Positions 11,691 to 23,244 of a stretch of DNA of 64,000 nt are shown here, in pieces; position 1 is the stretch's first letter, and every line of letters begins with the position of its first letter. The notes under the pieces are model-generated. The model was given only the letters and a program-made list of their open reading frames with translations, was not told where the DNA came from and did no database searches. The stretch is from the NCBI GenBank assembly GCA_021613375.1, contig CM038720.1, positions 8,538,962 to 8,602,961 of the forward strand. Direction: 5' to 3'. The DNA comes from Megaleporinus macrocephalus. Its lineage: Eukaryota > Chordata > Actinopteri > Characiformes > Anostomidae. The position numbers were made by a program, and so were the translations under genes.

Positions 11691-12507
11691 TTCCACACAA
11701 AGGTCGTCTAAGCACATGGCCACCAAAACATTCACTTTCAAGCTCATGTTTGGCAACGGTTTCCTCCAACTGACCGCCTCTGGAGTGCTATCTGGCTCTT
11801 CAAACAAAGGCAGCAGAGTAGCCCACATTTTCAAACTGGGCCACCCTCAACGCTGGGCCAGAAAGCAAATGTGTCACAGCGCAACAGGGGAATGAGGCAG
11901 AGATGAAATGTTAATAATATCCTGTGTTATATAGAGACGGTTGAGCCTGACAACACGAACAGTAGCATCAGGTGCTCTTACATAGAACACCTCTTATGTG
12001 TTCAAGGAAACCACACGTTAACTGTAATCAGTATATTTGTACATCAGATTGCCACACAGACACCACACCTACTCACACACTGGCTGGTTAGGAGGAACGT
12101 GCCAATCTACATGACAGCATGAGGCAACCAGAGGAGCATACTTTTGTTAAAGGTCACCTCCCTGATTACCTACACATTTCTGGCCCTTTATTCAGACTGA
12201 AGCGACGATACTATGTGACAACACATCTGTGTGGAAGTGTAATGGCAGGGGAAGGGTTAAATCCCTAAGGTGGATCAGCACTCCTGCACTGAAACTCAAC
12301 ACTGATGATATCACGAACACCACTCCTGACTAACAAAGGCCTTTTTTTTTTAGATGTCAGCTGGGACGCCAGTCTAGCAGAGCCAGAAGGGATCTTGTAA
12401 TGAGAATACACAGCTTAACAGGCCTGTATGACAGAACACTGAATTCTCCTCCTAGTACATACAGTCCCTGTATGAAAATGAAATTGCAAAAACAACCTAT
12501 TTTGAAT
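11686..12507. other. Intergenic sequence, no gene seen
   Basis: No gene, RNA or recognisable repeat was identified apart from a short poly(T) run near 12340. Confidence 0.5.
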
Positions 12508-12825
12508 TAGGGCTGTGTATCGGCAAGAACCTGGTGATACAATACATATCGTGATACAGCGGTCACGATTCAATATATTGAAATACTGCAAGTAAATGAT
12601 ATATTGTGATTTTTCAAATCCTACTATTAAAACACACCACTATATGAACAGGTTTATCAATGCTTACAATAGCATTGCGCCCTTGTGCTGCTTATTAATG
12701 TTGGAGTGGAGCTGAAAATGGATTACAACACTGTCATCTAGTGGTCAGAGGTTTAAACACAACACACAGTGATTCACTGTCTGCCAGGAATCTGTGTATC
12801 GATACTGTATCACGAAACATAATGG
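12508..12825 (+). mobile_element. hAT-type element family A, near-complete copy
   Basis: It starts TAGGGCTGTGTATCGGCAAG and follows the 6431 copy in order, through the cttgtgctgctta block and the ctgtctgccaggaatctgtg block. Similarity is lost after cacgaaacataatgg. The terminal TATCCCTA is missing. Confidence 0.8.
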
Positions 12826-14149
12826 AAAACCATCACATTTACAGATATCCACCTAATCAGCCTATGGCGGTTTAGCCCCACCCACTCACACTGCTAAAAA
12901 CATTGCAGGCTAAAACACTTGAGAATGAGGCATGGTACGTTGAGTACCCACACTTAAGCCGACTGTCTGATGTATCGTCACTCACTATCTACTGCGACTG
13001 TCAATCAAGTTTATCATCCCTGTTATGTGTTATGGAGCCCTTTCCTCTGATATGAGGTGACATCATCTCGCAACGCAATCCCTATTGCCCGCCTACTGGC
13101 AAGCTTGGCCCACACAGAGAGCTAAAATAGTCAATCTGACCGCTCTGAAACATCTTGCTTCGATCTGGCTGGGGAAGGTGGATCTACCAGCTTGTTCTGC
13201 CTGGCTTTCAGGATCGGACTCTGGCTCTAACCGATAAGGCGGAACCAAGGCCCTTGTAAGAACAGCCATAGCAGCAAGGAGGTGGAATCTGTAGCAGCTG
13301 AGGTGGAACCTGTTGACCAATCAGAGCACACTGGGCTCATTGTACCAGTAGACACTTCACTGGTTAGGCTTTAGCCATTTAATTATTTGTTTACAGTCAT
13401 TTAAAGACCGTTTGCATGTAATGCATGTTATGTATGCGCTACCAAAACATATCTAGAGCTATGCTTATTTTCTCAGGATTAAAGGGGTTTCCCTGCCTGT
13501 GCCACTATGCGGAAAACCAGCACAGATAAATGGAGGACACCCAAACCTCTTTTTGGGACTTAAGTAGTCAGGAGTGCAAACAACAACACTACAAATCAAG
13601 CTAGCTAACAGAATGTTATCATCAGCTACTGGAAATGACATCATGCTCAATGACATCATGCTCAACCCAGCCATTAGGGCAGAATCTAAACAGCTATATT
13701 GATTTTTGATAGGAACTTTTCTAGCAGCACCAAAATACCAAAATAACGAACCACTTTTCAACCTTGATCAGCTCTTCTTCAACTGGACAAGCTTCGCCCA
13801 AGAAAAAATTCGCAGAGAAATTCGGCTTGTTGAAATATTGGCAGGTCACAACGCAGTTCCGTCTTAATGATAATAAATAAATGGCTAATTTATTTGGTAT
13901 AACTTGATATTAACCCATCATACTTAACAGAAATATCCAATTTATAAGGGGTTTGTTTATAGAATCTCTTAGATTTCCTAAGACAGTCCCAGATTGGCTC
14001 CGAACAATCCAAAATCCAAATCTACTTCCAAGTAAACCAAAAAAAATGTAAATATAAATATTCTACTATAGCAGTGACATGCCCAACACCACAGTTAGTA
14101 CAGGATTTCTCATTCTCACTGTAACTAAAGCCAAACACACACATATATG

Positions 14150-14185
<36 letters not shown>

Positions 14186-15045
14186 GCATATAAACAATGT
14201 TAAAGAGCCCATATGATAGCAAACTCTGCTGTGATGTCAAGAAAAACTCCCTGACCATGAGAAAAAGTAGAGAGTTTCAGCCCACCAAACATTTGAGCCT
14301 AGGGGCCTATAACTTGATGATCCGGGTCTGCCAGACGCTCTTGTTCCAAGACTACTGGGCTACAACGTCCTCCGCTTATATGATCAACCCAATTCTATAG
14401 ATTTCAAAGGAACACTATACTGTTCACTTCAAAGAGGAGTCACTCATTAAGTGACAAAGCTAGATAAACAGATAACAATCGCTACGCAGTAACCTGACTC
14501 ATGCCTTTCTCTTTACTTCTTCTGCTTCTTGAAACAATAGCGTGGAGGACATCCCAAACTGTCCTATAATCGGTGTCCGAGGAACCTTCCCCTACAATTA
14601 GTGACACAAAGAACAAAAAAGATAGCATGCTATACGACTTTCTCTTGAAAAAAACAGATTCTAAAGGAGATAGAAGGCAGGAGATAGAGAGCAGGAGCTC
14701 CTGCGGTCTGCAGTTACACGTGAAAGTGGAGTAACAGATTCTCGGGATTCCTACTAAAGAATGGTATGCTAGAAGGAAAGAAACAGAAACACCTCGTAAT
14801 CATGTGTCACAATGGAACAAACCAGCCACTCAGGTTTGCCACTTAGTAGACAAGCACAGGTACAGCATTGTATACAGGGCCTTACATGACATCCTATGTA
14901 GGGTGACCCCCTTCCAATCAACCCCATCGTTTTCTTTCTGGAATGGAAAAATGAAGCATGCATGCTTCAAGTTGAGTAGAAAAAGGTGGCTCAGCAGACC
15001 CTAAGCGACTGCTCATACCACTTTATAGCAAGAAACAGCCTAGAC
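12826..15045. other. Non-coding sequence left of myo18a exon 2
   Basis: No coding exon was recognised. It holds a (TA)n/(TATG) tract at about 14143-14181. The block at 14100-14215 (ttctcattctcactgtaact ... cccatatgat) recurs at 17080-17155, so it is part of a dispersed repeat. Since myo18a runs on the minus strand, this is most likely its large intron or beyond. No exon matching the neck or motor region was found. Confidence 0.5.
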
Positions 15046-15047
15046 TA

Positions 15048-15561
15048 CACTACCACTCAAAAGTTTGGGATCACAGTGAAATGTTCTTGTTTTCAATGGA
15101 GTATCTTCTTCCTTAACACAACAATGGACTGACGGGTCTCTAAAGAAAGTTGTTTCTTTCTGGTCATTGTGAGTCGGTCAGCAAGCCATCAACTGCAGAT
15201 CTTCAGATACTAAACTAACCTAGAATGTTGTTCCCTTTTATACTCACTTATTAGTAGAATGTTTTTCAGCTGTGCATCACAATTGAGCAAGAGTGTCCTA
15301 ACAAACAATTAGTCCAATAACATCCTTAACTTGGATTGGCGGCCGTACCAGGAGATTTAGACAGAGGACTGAGAATTGCTGATAATAGGACTATATGCAA
15401 AATAAGCCTCTATACAAAAATAGACTTTAATACAAACATTTATATTCTTTAAAAATCATCTGATACACTTACATTAATTGAGAAATTGACAATATTGGTA
15501 ATTGCATGAAAATTGCATAAAATAAAATTCTAAAGTGATCCTAAACTTTTGAGTGGTAGTG
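15048..15561 (-). mobile_element. Tc1/mariner-type MITE (family B), intact copy
   Basis: 514 bp with inverted ends CACTACCACTCAAAAGTTTG and ...acttttgagtggtagtg, flanked by TA at 15046-15047 and 15562-15563. It is inverted relative to the copies at 11099, 17157 and 26168. It carries the same truncated Tc1 transposase start on the minus strand near 15170. It lies in the first coding-side intron of myo18a, about 240 bp past the exon 2 donor. Confidence 0.9.
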
Positions 15562-15798
15562 TAGTTCTCCTTTCATCACAGCTGTCAAAGATATCACAGA
15601 CAGCTCCAGGTATTTAGGGCAGGGCTGAAGATCTACCATCCTGCAGAGTTTAGTTCCATCCATATTCCATCCAACGTACCTTATCCTGGTCAATCAAGGT
15701 ACTTTGGGATCATTGGGATATCAATCCTTGGAACTTTTCAAGGTGGTAGATCTCAGGGACTTGGTTAGAAGTAACAGATAAGGTACACATCTCCTTAC

Positions 15799-16815
15799 CT
15801 CATAAGACTCCCTGCGCAGCCCAGTGCTGTTCCTAAGCCAGCAGCGGCTCAGCTCGCTCAGCTCCACGATAGGCTGCACCTTCAAGCGCACAACATCTCC
15901 GGACTGCCGGATCATCTCCACGATCTCGTCCCTGTTCTTGCTCTCCACGTTTAATCCATTGATCTCCACCAAGCGGTCTCCCGGCACCAGACCCAAGGCC
16001 AGGTCCTTGTTACCAGCACCCGGCTCAGCAAAGTGGACCACCCGTCGGAAGACTGAGCCATCGGGCCGTTGATCCAGCATCCAGGTCCGACGCAGAGAGA
16101 AGCCAAAGTCGCCCGTGTTGCGCCGTTGGAGCTCCAGCTCCCGGGGCTCAGGGACCTGAGGAGGCATCACGGCAGGCAAGCGCAAGTCTGCCGGGAACAC
16201 CTTTTCCACCAACATGGGTATCTGGACCTTCTTCAGACGAGTACGGCGATGGGAGATGTATTTGACCTGGGGGTCAAAAACTTTGGCCTCCACTTGAGGA
16301 GAAGGGGCGGCGGAGTTGGGTCCGGATGGATTGGAGCCTTCCGAGGGACTCTCCTCTTTGCTTCTCTGGGAGAAAGAGAAGCGCTTCATTATCTGGCCCA
16401 CCTGCGAATTCTGCTTTGCCAGAGATCCAAATTTGGCGGCCTTCTCTTTGACGGAGGGTCTCTGGACGTCCTTCTCCGCCTTAACATCGTCGCTGGAGCT
16501 GGAGGCACTCATGGGCCCTGCATCCAGGACCACACTGCCTCTGTTGTTGAACCTCTCAGCCTCTATGTCCGTCAGGGTGAGCTCGGTGTTGCTGACCACT
16601 TTGATGGGGATGGGGCTGGAGATCTCCAGCTTACCTCTGGAGTCTCGCTTGGAGCTTCCGCGGTGCAGGTTGAAGAAACCTCGCCTCATGCCCATCTCCT
16701 CCAAGCTCTTCAGCTCAGCCTGGGACATCCGCTCCTTTTTGTCCTTCTTCTCTTTCTTGTCCTTCTTCACCCCATCTTTCTCCTTGTCCTTGTCTTTTTT
16801 GATGAGGTTGAACAT
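15799..16815 (-). CDS. myo18a: Unconventional myosin XVIIIa, first coding exon (PDZ region)
   Basis: Encodes the first 339 residues of myosin-18A, an actin-binding myosin with little or no motor activity that works at Golgi, junctional and cortical membranes. Seen in the sequence: the [10 protein letters not shown] start matches the family, a Lys/Glu-rich stretch spans residues 6-29, and a Ser-rich linker covers 100-175. A PDZ domain spans about 224-313, with the ligand loop GDFGFSL at 235-241 and the [16 protein letters not shown] core. The reading frame continues past the exon, but a consensus donor (GAG|GTAAGG, GT at 15797-15798) ends it after Glu339 in phase 0, just past the PDZ domain, as in vertebrate MYO18A alpha. 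IQ, motor and coiled-coil exons are not in view; they should lie to the left. The antisense frames over this exon are shadows. Confidence 0.95.
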
Positions 16816-16978
16816 GATTGGCCGTAGATGCCAAGCTCTGCTGATCCAAAGGCTCTTTTCTTGCAGACGTATGGGGAAGCTCTTCCATACACGTGAGGAG
16901 CGTCAGAGCTGGTTTTCTTCCATACTTAATCCAACATCCATTGGTTGCAATATCCTAAAGCAGTGCCAGAAATTCTAC
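16816..16978 (-). other. myo18a: myo18a 5'-UTR part of exon 2
   Basis: On the minus strand a strong acceptor, cttcttttatcccttcag, precedes position 16978, leaving a 163-nt untranslated stretch before the ATG at 16815. Inferred from splice-site quality only. Confidence 0.65.
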
Positions 16979-17156
16979 CTGAAGGGATAAAAGAAGACGG
17001 ACAGTGAAGTAAACCAAACGGCAAAACAGTTTAGTTCGAATATTCAGTTAACAATAGAATTAGAGCAAAGCTCAGAAACAGGATTTCCCATTCTCACTGT
17101 AACTAAAGCCAAATATTACGACTGTCCAATATTAAAAAACCCATATGATGGTAAAT

Positions 17157-17642
17157 CATGCAATTCATGCAATTTCCATGCAATTCACAAACAATATTAT
17201 CCATTTCACAATTAATGTAAGTGTATCAGATGATTTTTAAAGTATAAAAATGTTTGTATTAAAGTCTATTTTTGTATAGAGGCTTTTTTTGCATATAGTC
17301 CTATTATTAGTAATTCTCAGTCCTCTGTCTAAACCTCCTGGTACGACCACCAATCCAAGTTAAGGATATTATTGGACTAATTGGTTGTTAGGACACTCTT
17401 GCTCAATTGTGATGCACAGCTGAAAAACATTCTACTAATTAGTGAGTATAAAAGGGAACAACATTCTAGGTTAGTTTAGTATCTGAAGCATCAGCAGTTG
17501 ATGGCTTGCTGACCGGCTCACAATGACCAGAAAGAAACAACTTTCTTTAGAGACCCGTCAGTCCATTGTTGTGTTAAGGAAGAAGATACTCCATTGGAAA
17601 CAAGAACATTTCACTGTGATCCCAAACTTTTGAGTGGTAGTG
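17157..17642 (+). mobile_element. Tc1/mariner-type MITE (family B), 5'-truncated copy
   Basis: It carries the body and right end (...cttttgagtggtagtg followed by TA at 17643) of the family at 15048. The left terminal repeat is replaced by a separate repeat that is also seen at 14100-14215. It includes the truncated transposase start near 17523. It lies in the predicted first intron of myo18a. Confidence 0.85.
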
Positions 17643-17644
17643 TA

Positions 17645-18172
17645 TAGTGTATGTGTATATAACCTAAATGTTAACTGGGATTAAAAATAAAATGCAAAAA
17701 GGGAAACGTGCTCTAGCTTGGTTGGCATTTGCTATTGTAGCTAACTAATTTGATAACTATATATACGTGCATACATTATAATGAGCCAATAGATTTACAG
17801 GGTAATAAAGATAAATTCAACAATAAATGTCAACAATTTTTGGGCCAGTTTCAGAATGTTTTATCTGTATGTGCACAGAGAATTGTAGGTCATCCAGGGT
17901 CTGAAAGGATGCATCATTATGCCTATTACATTATACACCATGTATACAGTCTATACAGTCTATATTAACTGCATACTTGCACTACTGAAGCGGTCTACGC
18001 TGTTTACACTGGCTAACAGCACTACTGTCACACTGTGGGACTTTTTCTATTTCTATTTTTTATATTTATATTCCTACTTTTATATTATTATATCCTTTAT
18101 TTAGTTTTATATAACAACTTCCATGGTTGTTTTAACTATCTGGGTAGCCTTACCTTGTGCAATTGTGGAAGG
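17645..18172. other. Intron-like AT-rich sequence, no gene seen
   Basis: No feature other than AT-rich sequence and short simple repeats. It lies inside the predicted myo18a first intron. Confidence 0.5.
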
Positions 18173-18223
<51 letters not shown>

Positions 18224-18248
18224 TCATCCATCTATCTATCTATCTATC
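18173..18248. repeat. (TATC)n microsatellite
   Basis: About 76 bp of tetranucleotide TATC repeat with one interruption (tattcatcca). Confidence 0.97.
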
Positions 18249-18361
18249 ATTTAGTTCACGTCCACAGAATCACTCTGAACATAGCTGCATACGAAGGTCC
18301 TTCACTTTGAACTTTGAAACAGCCTATAACAAGGTTTTGGGAGATAGAGGGGATACACATA

Positions 18362-18366
18362 TACGC

Positions 18367-18461
<95 letters not shown>
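18362..18461. repeat. (TA)n microsatellite
   Basis: About 100 bp of (TA)n with one tacata interruption. Open frames across it on both strands are Ile-Tyr artefacts. Confidence 0.97.
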
Positions 18462-18465
<4 letters not shown>

Positions 18466-18600
18466 CAGGACAGAGGCAATTTACATAAGCTACAGTGCCA
18501 CATAGGATGGGACATAGAAACACAGGATGAGAGGGAAAAGAAATGAAAGGGAAAGAAAACAACATGCAGGGGAATCAAATGTGTGCTACTGGCCCTTTAA

Positions 18601-18760
18601 CTGACTAGCCTACACGCCTCCGCGTGACGTGGCGCGTTCCTATTGGCTGCGGAGCACCTTTAACGACAGGTAGAGAGAGCGAGGAAGGGGAAATATCGTT
18701 TCTCTCCCCCTCAAAAAAATTGTTTACGTTATAAAACTCACAAAAGACTCACAAAACACA
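18601..18760. promoter_or_regulatory. Second CpG-rich patch
   Basis: GC- and CpG-rich sequence with an inverted CCAAT box (attgg) and a purine-rich gagagagcgaggaagggg stretch, amid AT-rich surroundings. It could be an intronic enhancer or part of the myo18a CpG island. No transcript can be assigned. Confidence 0.3.
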
Positions 18761-18813
18761 AACCCGGCCACGTTTATTAGCCTCGGTTAAAATTCGGTTA
18801 AGACTCTGGTTCT

Positions 18814-18932
18814 CATTCGCCAGCTGCTTGTTCGAATTTCCCCGGTCCACCTTAAATGGCGCAGCAGTTGCATTGCAACTGCTGCGCCATTTAAGGTGGA
18901 CCGGGGAAATTCGAACAAGCAGCTGGCGAATG
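18814..18932. repeat. Perfect 59-bp hairpin palindrome
   Basis: Two 59-bp arms (18814-18872 and 18874-18932) are perfect reverse complements around a single T at 18873. The core phrase caccttaaatggcgcagcag is shared with a second palindrome at 34743-34877 and a fragment at about 22525, so this is a foldback repeat family. It sits just downstream of the predicted myo18a first exon. Confidence 0.95.
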
Positions 18933-19172
18933 GGGAGCCAACTTCAGCTCTGCCGCATAGTGTCACTCCGTCACAAGTACAGCTGTACCTCCAGCTCAAT
19001 TAGTAAACAAATAAAAGAGTTTATTTAATAGAAAAAATAAGTTAGCATTGTGGCTAACAGTCCAAAGCTCGCCCCGCACTCACTAAGCCTCTTTGGCTCC
19101 AGCGCCTGTCACCTGAGAAAAGGAGCCATGTCAACCCAAAACGGGAGGCTAAATATTATGATATAAACTCAC

Positions 19173-19480
19173 CGGGCTGGAAGAGATGTCTTACTTTCCG
19201 CTGTCTGGCTGAGACGGAGATATAAACCCACTCGGTTTCGGTACTTTTTCGCTGCAGCCTCAGTTGCTCACAGCTTGACGGACCGTGGACGCAGCGCCGG
19301 TTTGCTGAGCGTTGTCGTTGTCCCCACCCGTATTCCGGCAAGCCCCGCCCACTCGCTCGGTGACTAGCGTTAGTAGAAGTTCCGCGATTTGCATATTTCG
19401 AACGTGATTTGCATAATGAGCAAGTAGCGCGCATCGATTGGCCGAATGCTTTACTTTCTAGCCAATCCAGACGCGTTTGT
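19173..19480 (-). other. myo18a: Predicted myo18a 5' non-coding exon and CpG-rich promoter
   Basis: The minus strand shows a textbook donor, CCCG|GTGAGT (GT at 19171-19172), within CpG-rich sequence, upstream of and in the right orientation for the exon 2 acceptor at 16978. Further upstream (19380-19470) are two octamer motifs ATTTGCAT or close variants, a gattgg and an agccaat box, and many CpGs. Exon limits, especially the transcription start, are inferred. The 145-codon frame across it has no recognisable domain and is probably untranslated. Confidence 0.5.
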
Positions 19481-19584
19481 CCCAAAACGGGTGGTAAATA
19501 AACACGCGCTGGCTGCGCATCGGCTGCAGCGGCATCTGCTGGACGGGTCATCCACCGCAGGTTGATTGAAGTCCATTCATTGAT

Positions 19585-20207
19585 TTGATACAATATAGGA
19601 GCACGTTGTAGTTCTACAATTACAGACTGTAGTTCATCTGCTTCTCTGAATACTACCTCTGTTTGCCTGTTCTTCAGTGGTCAGGACGCTGATTGTGTTG
19701 TGCTGGTGTGAGTGGATCAGATACAGCATTGCTGCTGGAGTGTTTAAACACTGCGTCCACTCACTGTCCACTCTATTCCACATCCCCTACCTCGCTGGTC
19801 CACCTTGTAGATGTAGAGTCAGAGACAGTAGCTCATCTGCTGCTGCACAGTTTGTGTTCCTCAAGTTCCTCATCAGTGGTCTCAGGACGCTGCCCCCCAG
19901 GACATTGCTGTCTGGATAGTTTTGGTTGGTGGACGATTCTCAGTCCAGCAGTGACACTGAGGTGTTTAAACACTACAGCAGCAGCAGCACTGCTCTGTCT
20001 GATTCACTCACACTTCCCTAATAGTACCTGCTCTGTGGTGGTCCTGTGAGGGTCCTGATCATTAAAGAACAGAGTAATAAAGTATATAGAGAATCAGATG
20101 AGCTACAGTCTGTAAGTGTAGCTCCTATATGATCAGCTGAGCTGATAACCTGGACAGATACTGTAGATAGAAGGAGGTGGTTATGACTAACTGGTGTATG
20201 TTACTAT
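19585..20207. mobile_element. Large palindromic DNA element (family C), decayed copy
   Basis: Its two halves are rough reverse complements. The left has acagactgtagttcatctg and later gtgctggtgtgagtggatc; the right has their complements, ending in agatgagctacagtctgtaa and a gaaggaggtggttatgac end. A better copy is at 30911-31441 and an interrupted one at 31749-33060. This is a widespread fish MITE-like foldback repeat; no transposase is encoded. Open frames inside it are not genes. Confidence 0.75.
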
Positions 20208-20212
20208 TAGAA

Positions 20213-20213
<1 letters not shown>

Positions 20214-20268
<55 letters not shown>
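20214..20268. repeat. (CA)n microsatellite
   Basis: About 55 bp of CA dinucleotide repeat directly after the family C element. Confidence 0.97.
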
Positions 20269-20270
<2 letters not shown>

Positions 20271-20759
20271 GACATTGTGCTGTATTTGTGCACCGATTGC
20301 GCCCTCTTCTGGACCAGACTGGACACAACACATAACTGGCCAGATTCATTATGGCTTAAGTGTCAAATGGATTTTTTTTATGTCAAAAAATCACATTTTT
20401 CCTTCCGTAGTTTAAATATTTATTGTTTTTTATTGTTTGTTCCAAAAAGAAACAAGAATTCCAAATGCCACACGTCCATCTCTGCAGTTCTTCCACAAAT
20501 AAGTGATATAAATAAGTGAATAAATAATAAATGACAGTTTTTGTCAATGTTTTCAGTAATATTTTCTAATAAATTGGTTTAAAATGTTAATAATTAATAC
20601 AGGGTGTGTATTAAATGAGATGTTAATGTAGAAACAGATGCAGGTCTGATATAATTATAGTTGGAGTGTGTTATATTAGGGACTGACTGTAGAAGGCTGG
20701 TTTCCTGGCTGTGTTATAGGAGATTAATGTTGTATATAAACACTGTTTCAGTTGTAATT

Positions 20760-21790
20760 TCTTTCTTTCTTTCTTTCTTTCTTTCTCATTTTTGCTTCTG
20801 TTTCCCTCTTTTTCATTTGCTTTACTTCTTTTATTTTTCTTTCTTGCTTTGTTTCTTTATTCTTTGCGTCTCTTTCTTCCATTCTTTTTTTCTTCTCCTC
20901 CAGCCTCCCTTCCTGCTTTCCTTCCCTCTTTTCTTCTTTTCATTGTTCTTCTTTCTGTCATTTATTTATTCAGACATTCTTTCTTTTTGTTACTTCATTA
21001 TTTCATTTTTCCACCCTTCCTTCATTCTATTCTTCCTTTCTGTATCTTCCATCCTTCTCTTCTTTCTTACTTTCTTCTTGTTTTTCTTTCACCCTTCCTT
21101 CCTTCTTTTCTTTTTCTTTTCTCACTCACTCTTTCTGTTGCCTCCTTTCTTTTTTCTCTTTCTTTCTTTCTTTCTTTCCATCTTTCTTTCTCTTTATCCA
21201 ATTATTTCTCCTGTTTCTCTCTTTTTCATTTGCTTTACTTCTTTTTATTTTTCTTTCTTGCTTTGTTTCTTTATTCTTTGCTTCTCTTTCTTCCATTCTT
21301 TTTTCTTTCTCTTCCAGCCTCCCTTCTTGCTTTCCTTCTCTTATTTCATTTTCTTTTACTTCCACACATTCTTCCTTTTTTATAGTTTTTCATCTTTTTC
21401 TTGTTTCCTTCTTTCTTTAATTTGTATATTCAGTTATTCTTTCTTTTTATTTTATTTTTTTCCACCCTTCCTTTATTTTATTCTCCCTTTCTTTTTCTCC
21501 TATCCTTTATTCCTTTCTTACTTTCCTTCTTTCTCCTTTTTCTTTCACCTTTTTTTTACTTTTTCTTTCTTGCTTTTTTTTCTTTTTCTCCTGTTCTTCT
21601 CTTGCTTCCTTTCTTTTATCTTTTACTTTCATCCTTTTTATAGTTTTCTTTCCTCTTTTCATTGTTCTTCTTTCTGGCATTCCTTTCTTTTTCTTCTGTC
21701 TTTCTTTTTCTTTCTTATTTTCTTACTTCTCCTTTTTCTTCCACCCTTCCTTCCCTCTTTTCTTTTTCTTTTCTCATTCACTCTTTCTTT
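20760..21790. repeat. 1-kb polypyrimidine tract, degenerate (CTTT)n
   Basis: The plus strand is almost wholly C and T over about 1 kb, built from cttt, ttcttt and ccttcc blocks. Absence of purines removes stop codons, so a 383-codon Phe/Ser/Leu-rich frame appears; it is an artefact. Long mirror-type polypyrimidine DNA can adopt triplex (H-DNA) structure. Confidence 0.95.
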
Positions 21791-22684
21791 CGGCCTTTGC
21801 AAATCTGGTTAATTCTGTTGTTTCAAATGTGAAAAGAAATAGTTTTAAAAACTATGAACAAGAGAGTGACCACAGGTCAGATGGTGACCACAGGTCAGAG
21901 GGTGACCACAGGTCAGACAGTGACGTCCACGCAGAATTCAGCAGGTCCTTTACCAGGAACAGTCCCTTCAGCTTGTTTCCCGTCATTAGAAAAGAAGAGA
22001 TCTGAGTAATCCCAAACACATTCAGTGTTGTTGAGCTTCTGGGCGGTCATCCACTGTTCTGAGAACAGCAGCAGCTTCTTTGTTTGATGAGTCTGTATCT
22101 CCTACTTTTCTCAGTGAGGAGCTTCTTGAACAGCTACACGTCCTTTCAGAACCCATAGCGCTGAGGTGTCTTCTCACGGTGGAAGGATGGACAGAAACAC
22201 CTGTAGATGTTCTCAGAGCTGAAGAAGAAGACTGGAGCTTGATGTTCTCAGAGCTTTTTCTGGTGACTGCACAGAAGGCATGTGAAAATTTGCCAGTCTA
22301 TGATTTGGATTGAAGTTGTGACTTACTATGAAACTCAGTTTAAAATGTTTCAACTAGCAAACAGTGATGACATCTCACTCCTACGTACAGGTCACTGTTG
22401 GAGTTGTGATTCTTCTCGTCTCTAGTCTTTTCAGTGTTAAACGCTGAACAAGGCTGCTAGAGTTGTCCGAGATCCTTTACAGATGTGAGAGCTGAAGTTC
22501 CTATTTCTCAGACTTGTTCACCAGATTGTCCGTTCCACCTTAAATGGTGTAAGGTGGCACCTGTACAAGCTGTAGCATTTATGTACTCTTCTATGTCCTC
22601 ACTATGACGATGTAAATCCAACTTTATATTCTATGGCACATAAAAAATGTATAGGAACAGCTTCGGCAAGGCACTCTTAGATTG
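21791..22684. other. Intergenic sequence with short direct repeats
   Basis: It contains three copies of the phrase gaccacaggtcaga between about 21869 and 21917. A fragment of the hairpin family (ccgttccaccttaaatggtg) lies at about 22524. The 77-codon frame at 22080-22313 has no recognisable domain and lies in repeat-like sequence, so it is not called. Confidence 0.5.
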
Positions 22685-23235
22685 TGCTGTTTTCATTTAA
22701 TACCTGTAATAATTTAATGTAATACTTTCCATTAAATAGTCTCATATTTTAAAGATTCATAGAATTAGGCAAGTGCTCATTGGCTTTCACTGACTGAGCT
22801 ATTAGTACTGAACTCCTTATTCAACTATGGCAATATAAATACAGCTTTACATTCTTTACCACCTCAGAAGTTCTTCGATATGACACTCTCAGCTTGTATT
22901 TTTTAAGTTAGCAGCCATACTTTAAGTTAAACCAAGAGCCCATTGGCTTCCACTGATTGAGCTATTAGTACCAAACTCTCTGTAGTTCACTACGATAAAG
23001 TTTTCCATTCTATGGCTTCTGTAAGTACTGTTTATCTGACAGTCTTGTAGCTCTACCATGTCTTGCAGGTGATTGTTAGTAAAAAATAGCATTTGTGTTA
23101 AATTTCATAGGAACAGCTCCAGTAAGTTCTCAGCTTGTTTTGTTTCAGTTTAATACCTGCACTTGCCATGCTATAGTCCCATATTTCAATAATTTATAGA
23201 ATCGGGCAAGTACCCATTGGCTTCCACTGTAAGTA
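22685..23235. repeat. Degenerate tandem repeat with attggcttccactg phrase
   Basis: The phrase cattggctt(t/c)cactg recurs at about 22779, 22942 and 23216. It is accompanied by matching flanks (gagctattagtac..., agaat(t/c)(a/g)ggcaagt). Three decayed copies spaced 163 and 274 bp. Confidence 0.7.
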
Positions 23236-23244
23236 AAGTCAGTT

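Noticed and set aside
13093..13320. 75-codon minus-strand frame as a possible further myo18a exon
   Set aside because: No similarity to the MYO18A region following the PDZ domain and no convincing splice sites in phase 0.
15721..15798. Continuation of the myo18a frame for 25 codons past residue 339
   Set aside because: A consensus donor GTAAGG at 15798-15793 precedes it, and the extra residues do not resemble MYO18A.
16069..16990. 252- and 224-codon plus-strand frames over myo18a
   Set aside because: Antisense shadows of the myo18a exon, explained by its GC-rich codon use.
20661..21812. 383-codon plus-strand Phe/Ser/Leu-rich frame
   Set aside because: Caused by the purine-poor polypyrimidine tract, which cannot contain stop codons; low complexity only.
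22080..22313. 77-codon plus-strand frame with acidic, Leu-rich product
   Set aside because: Repeat-like surroundings and no recognised family; too little support for a gene.
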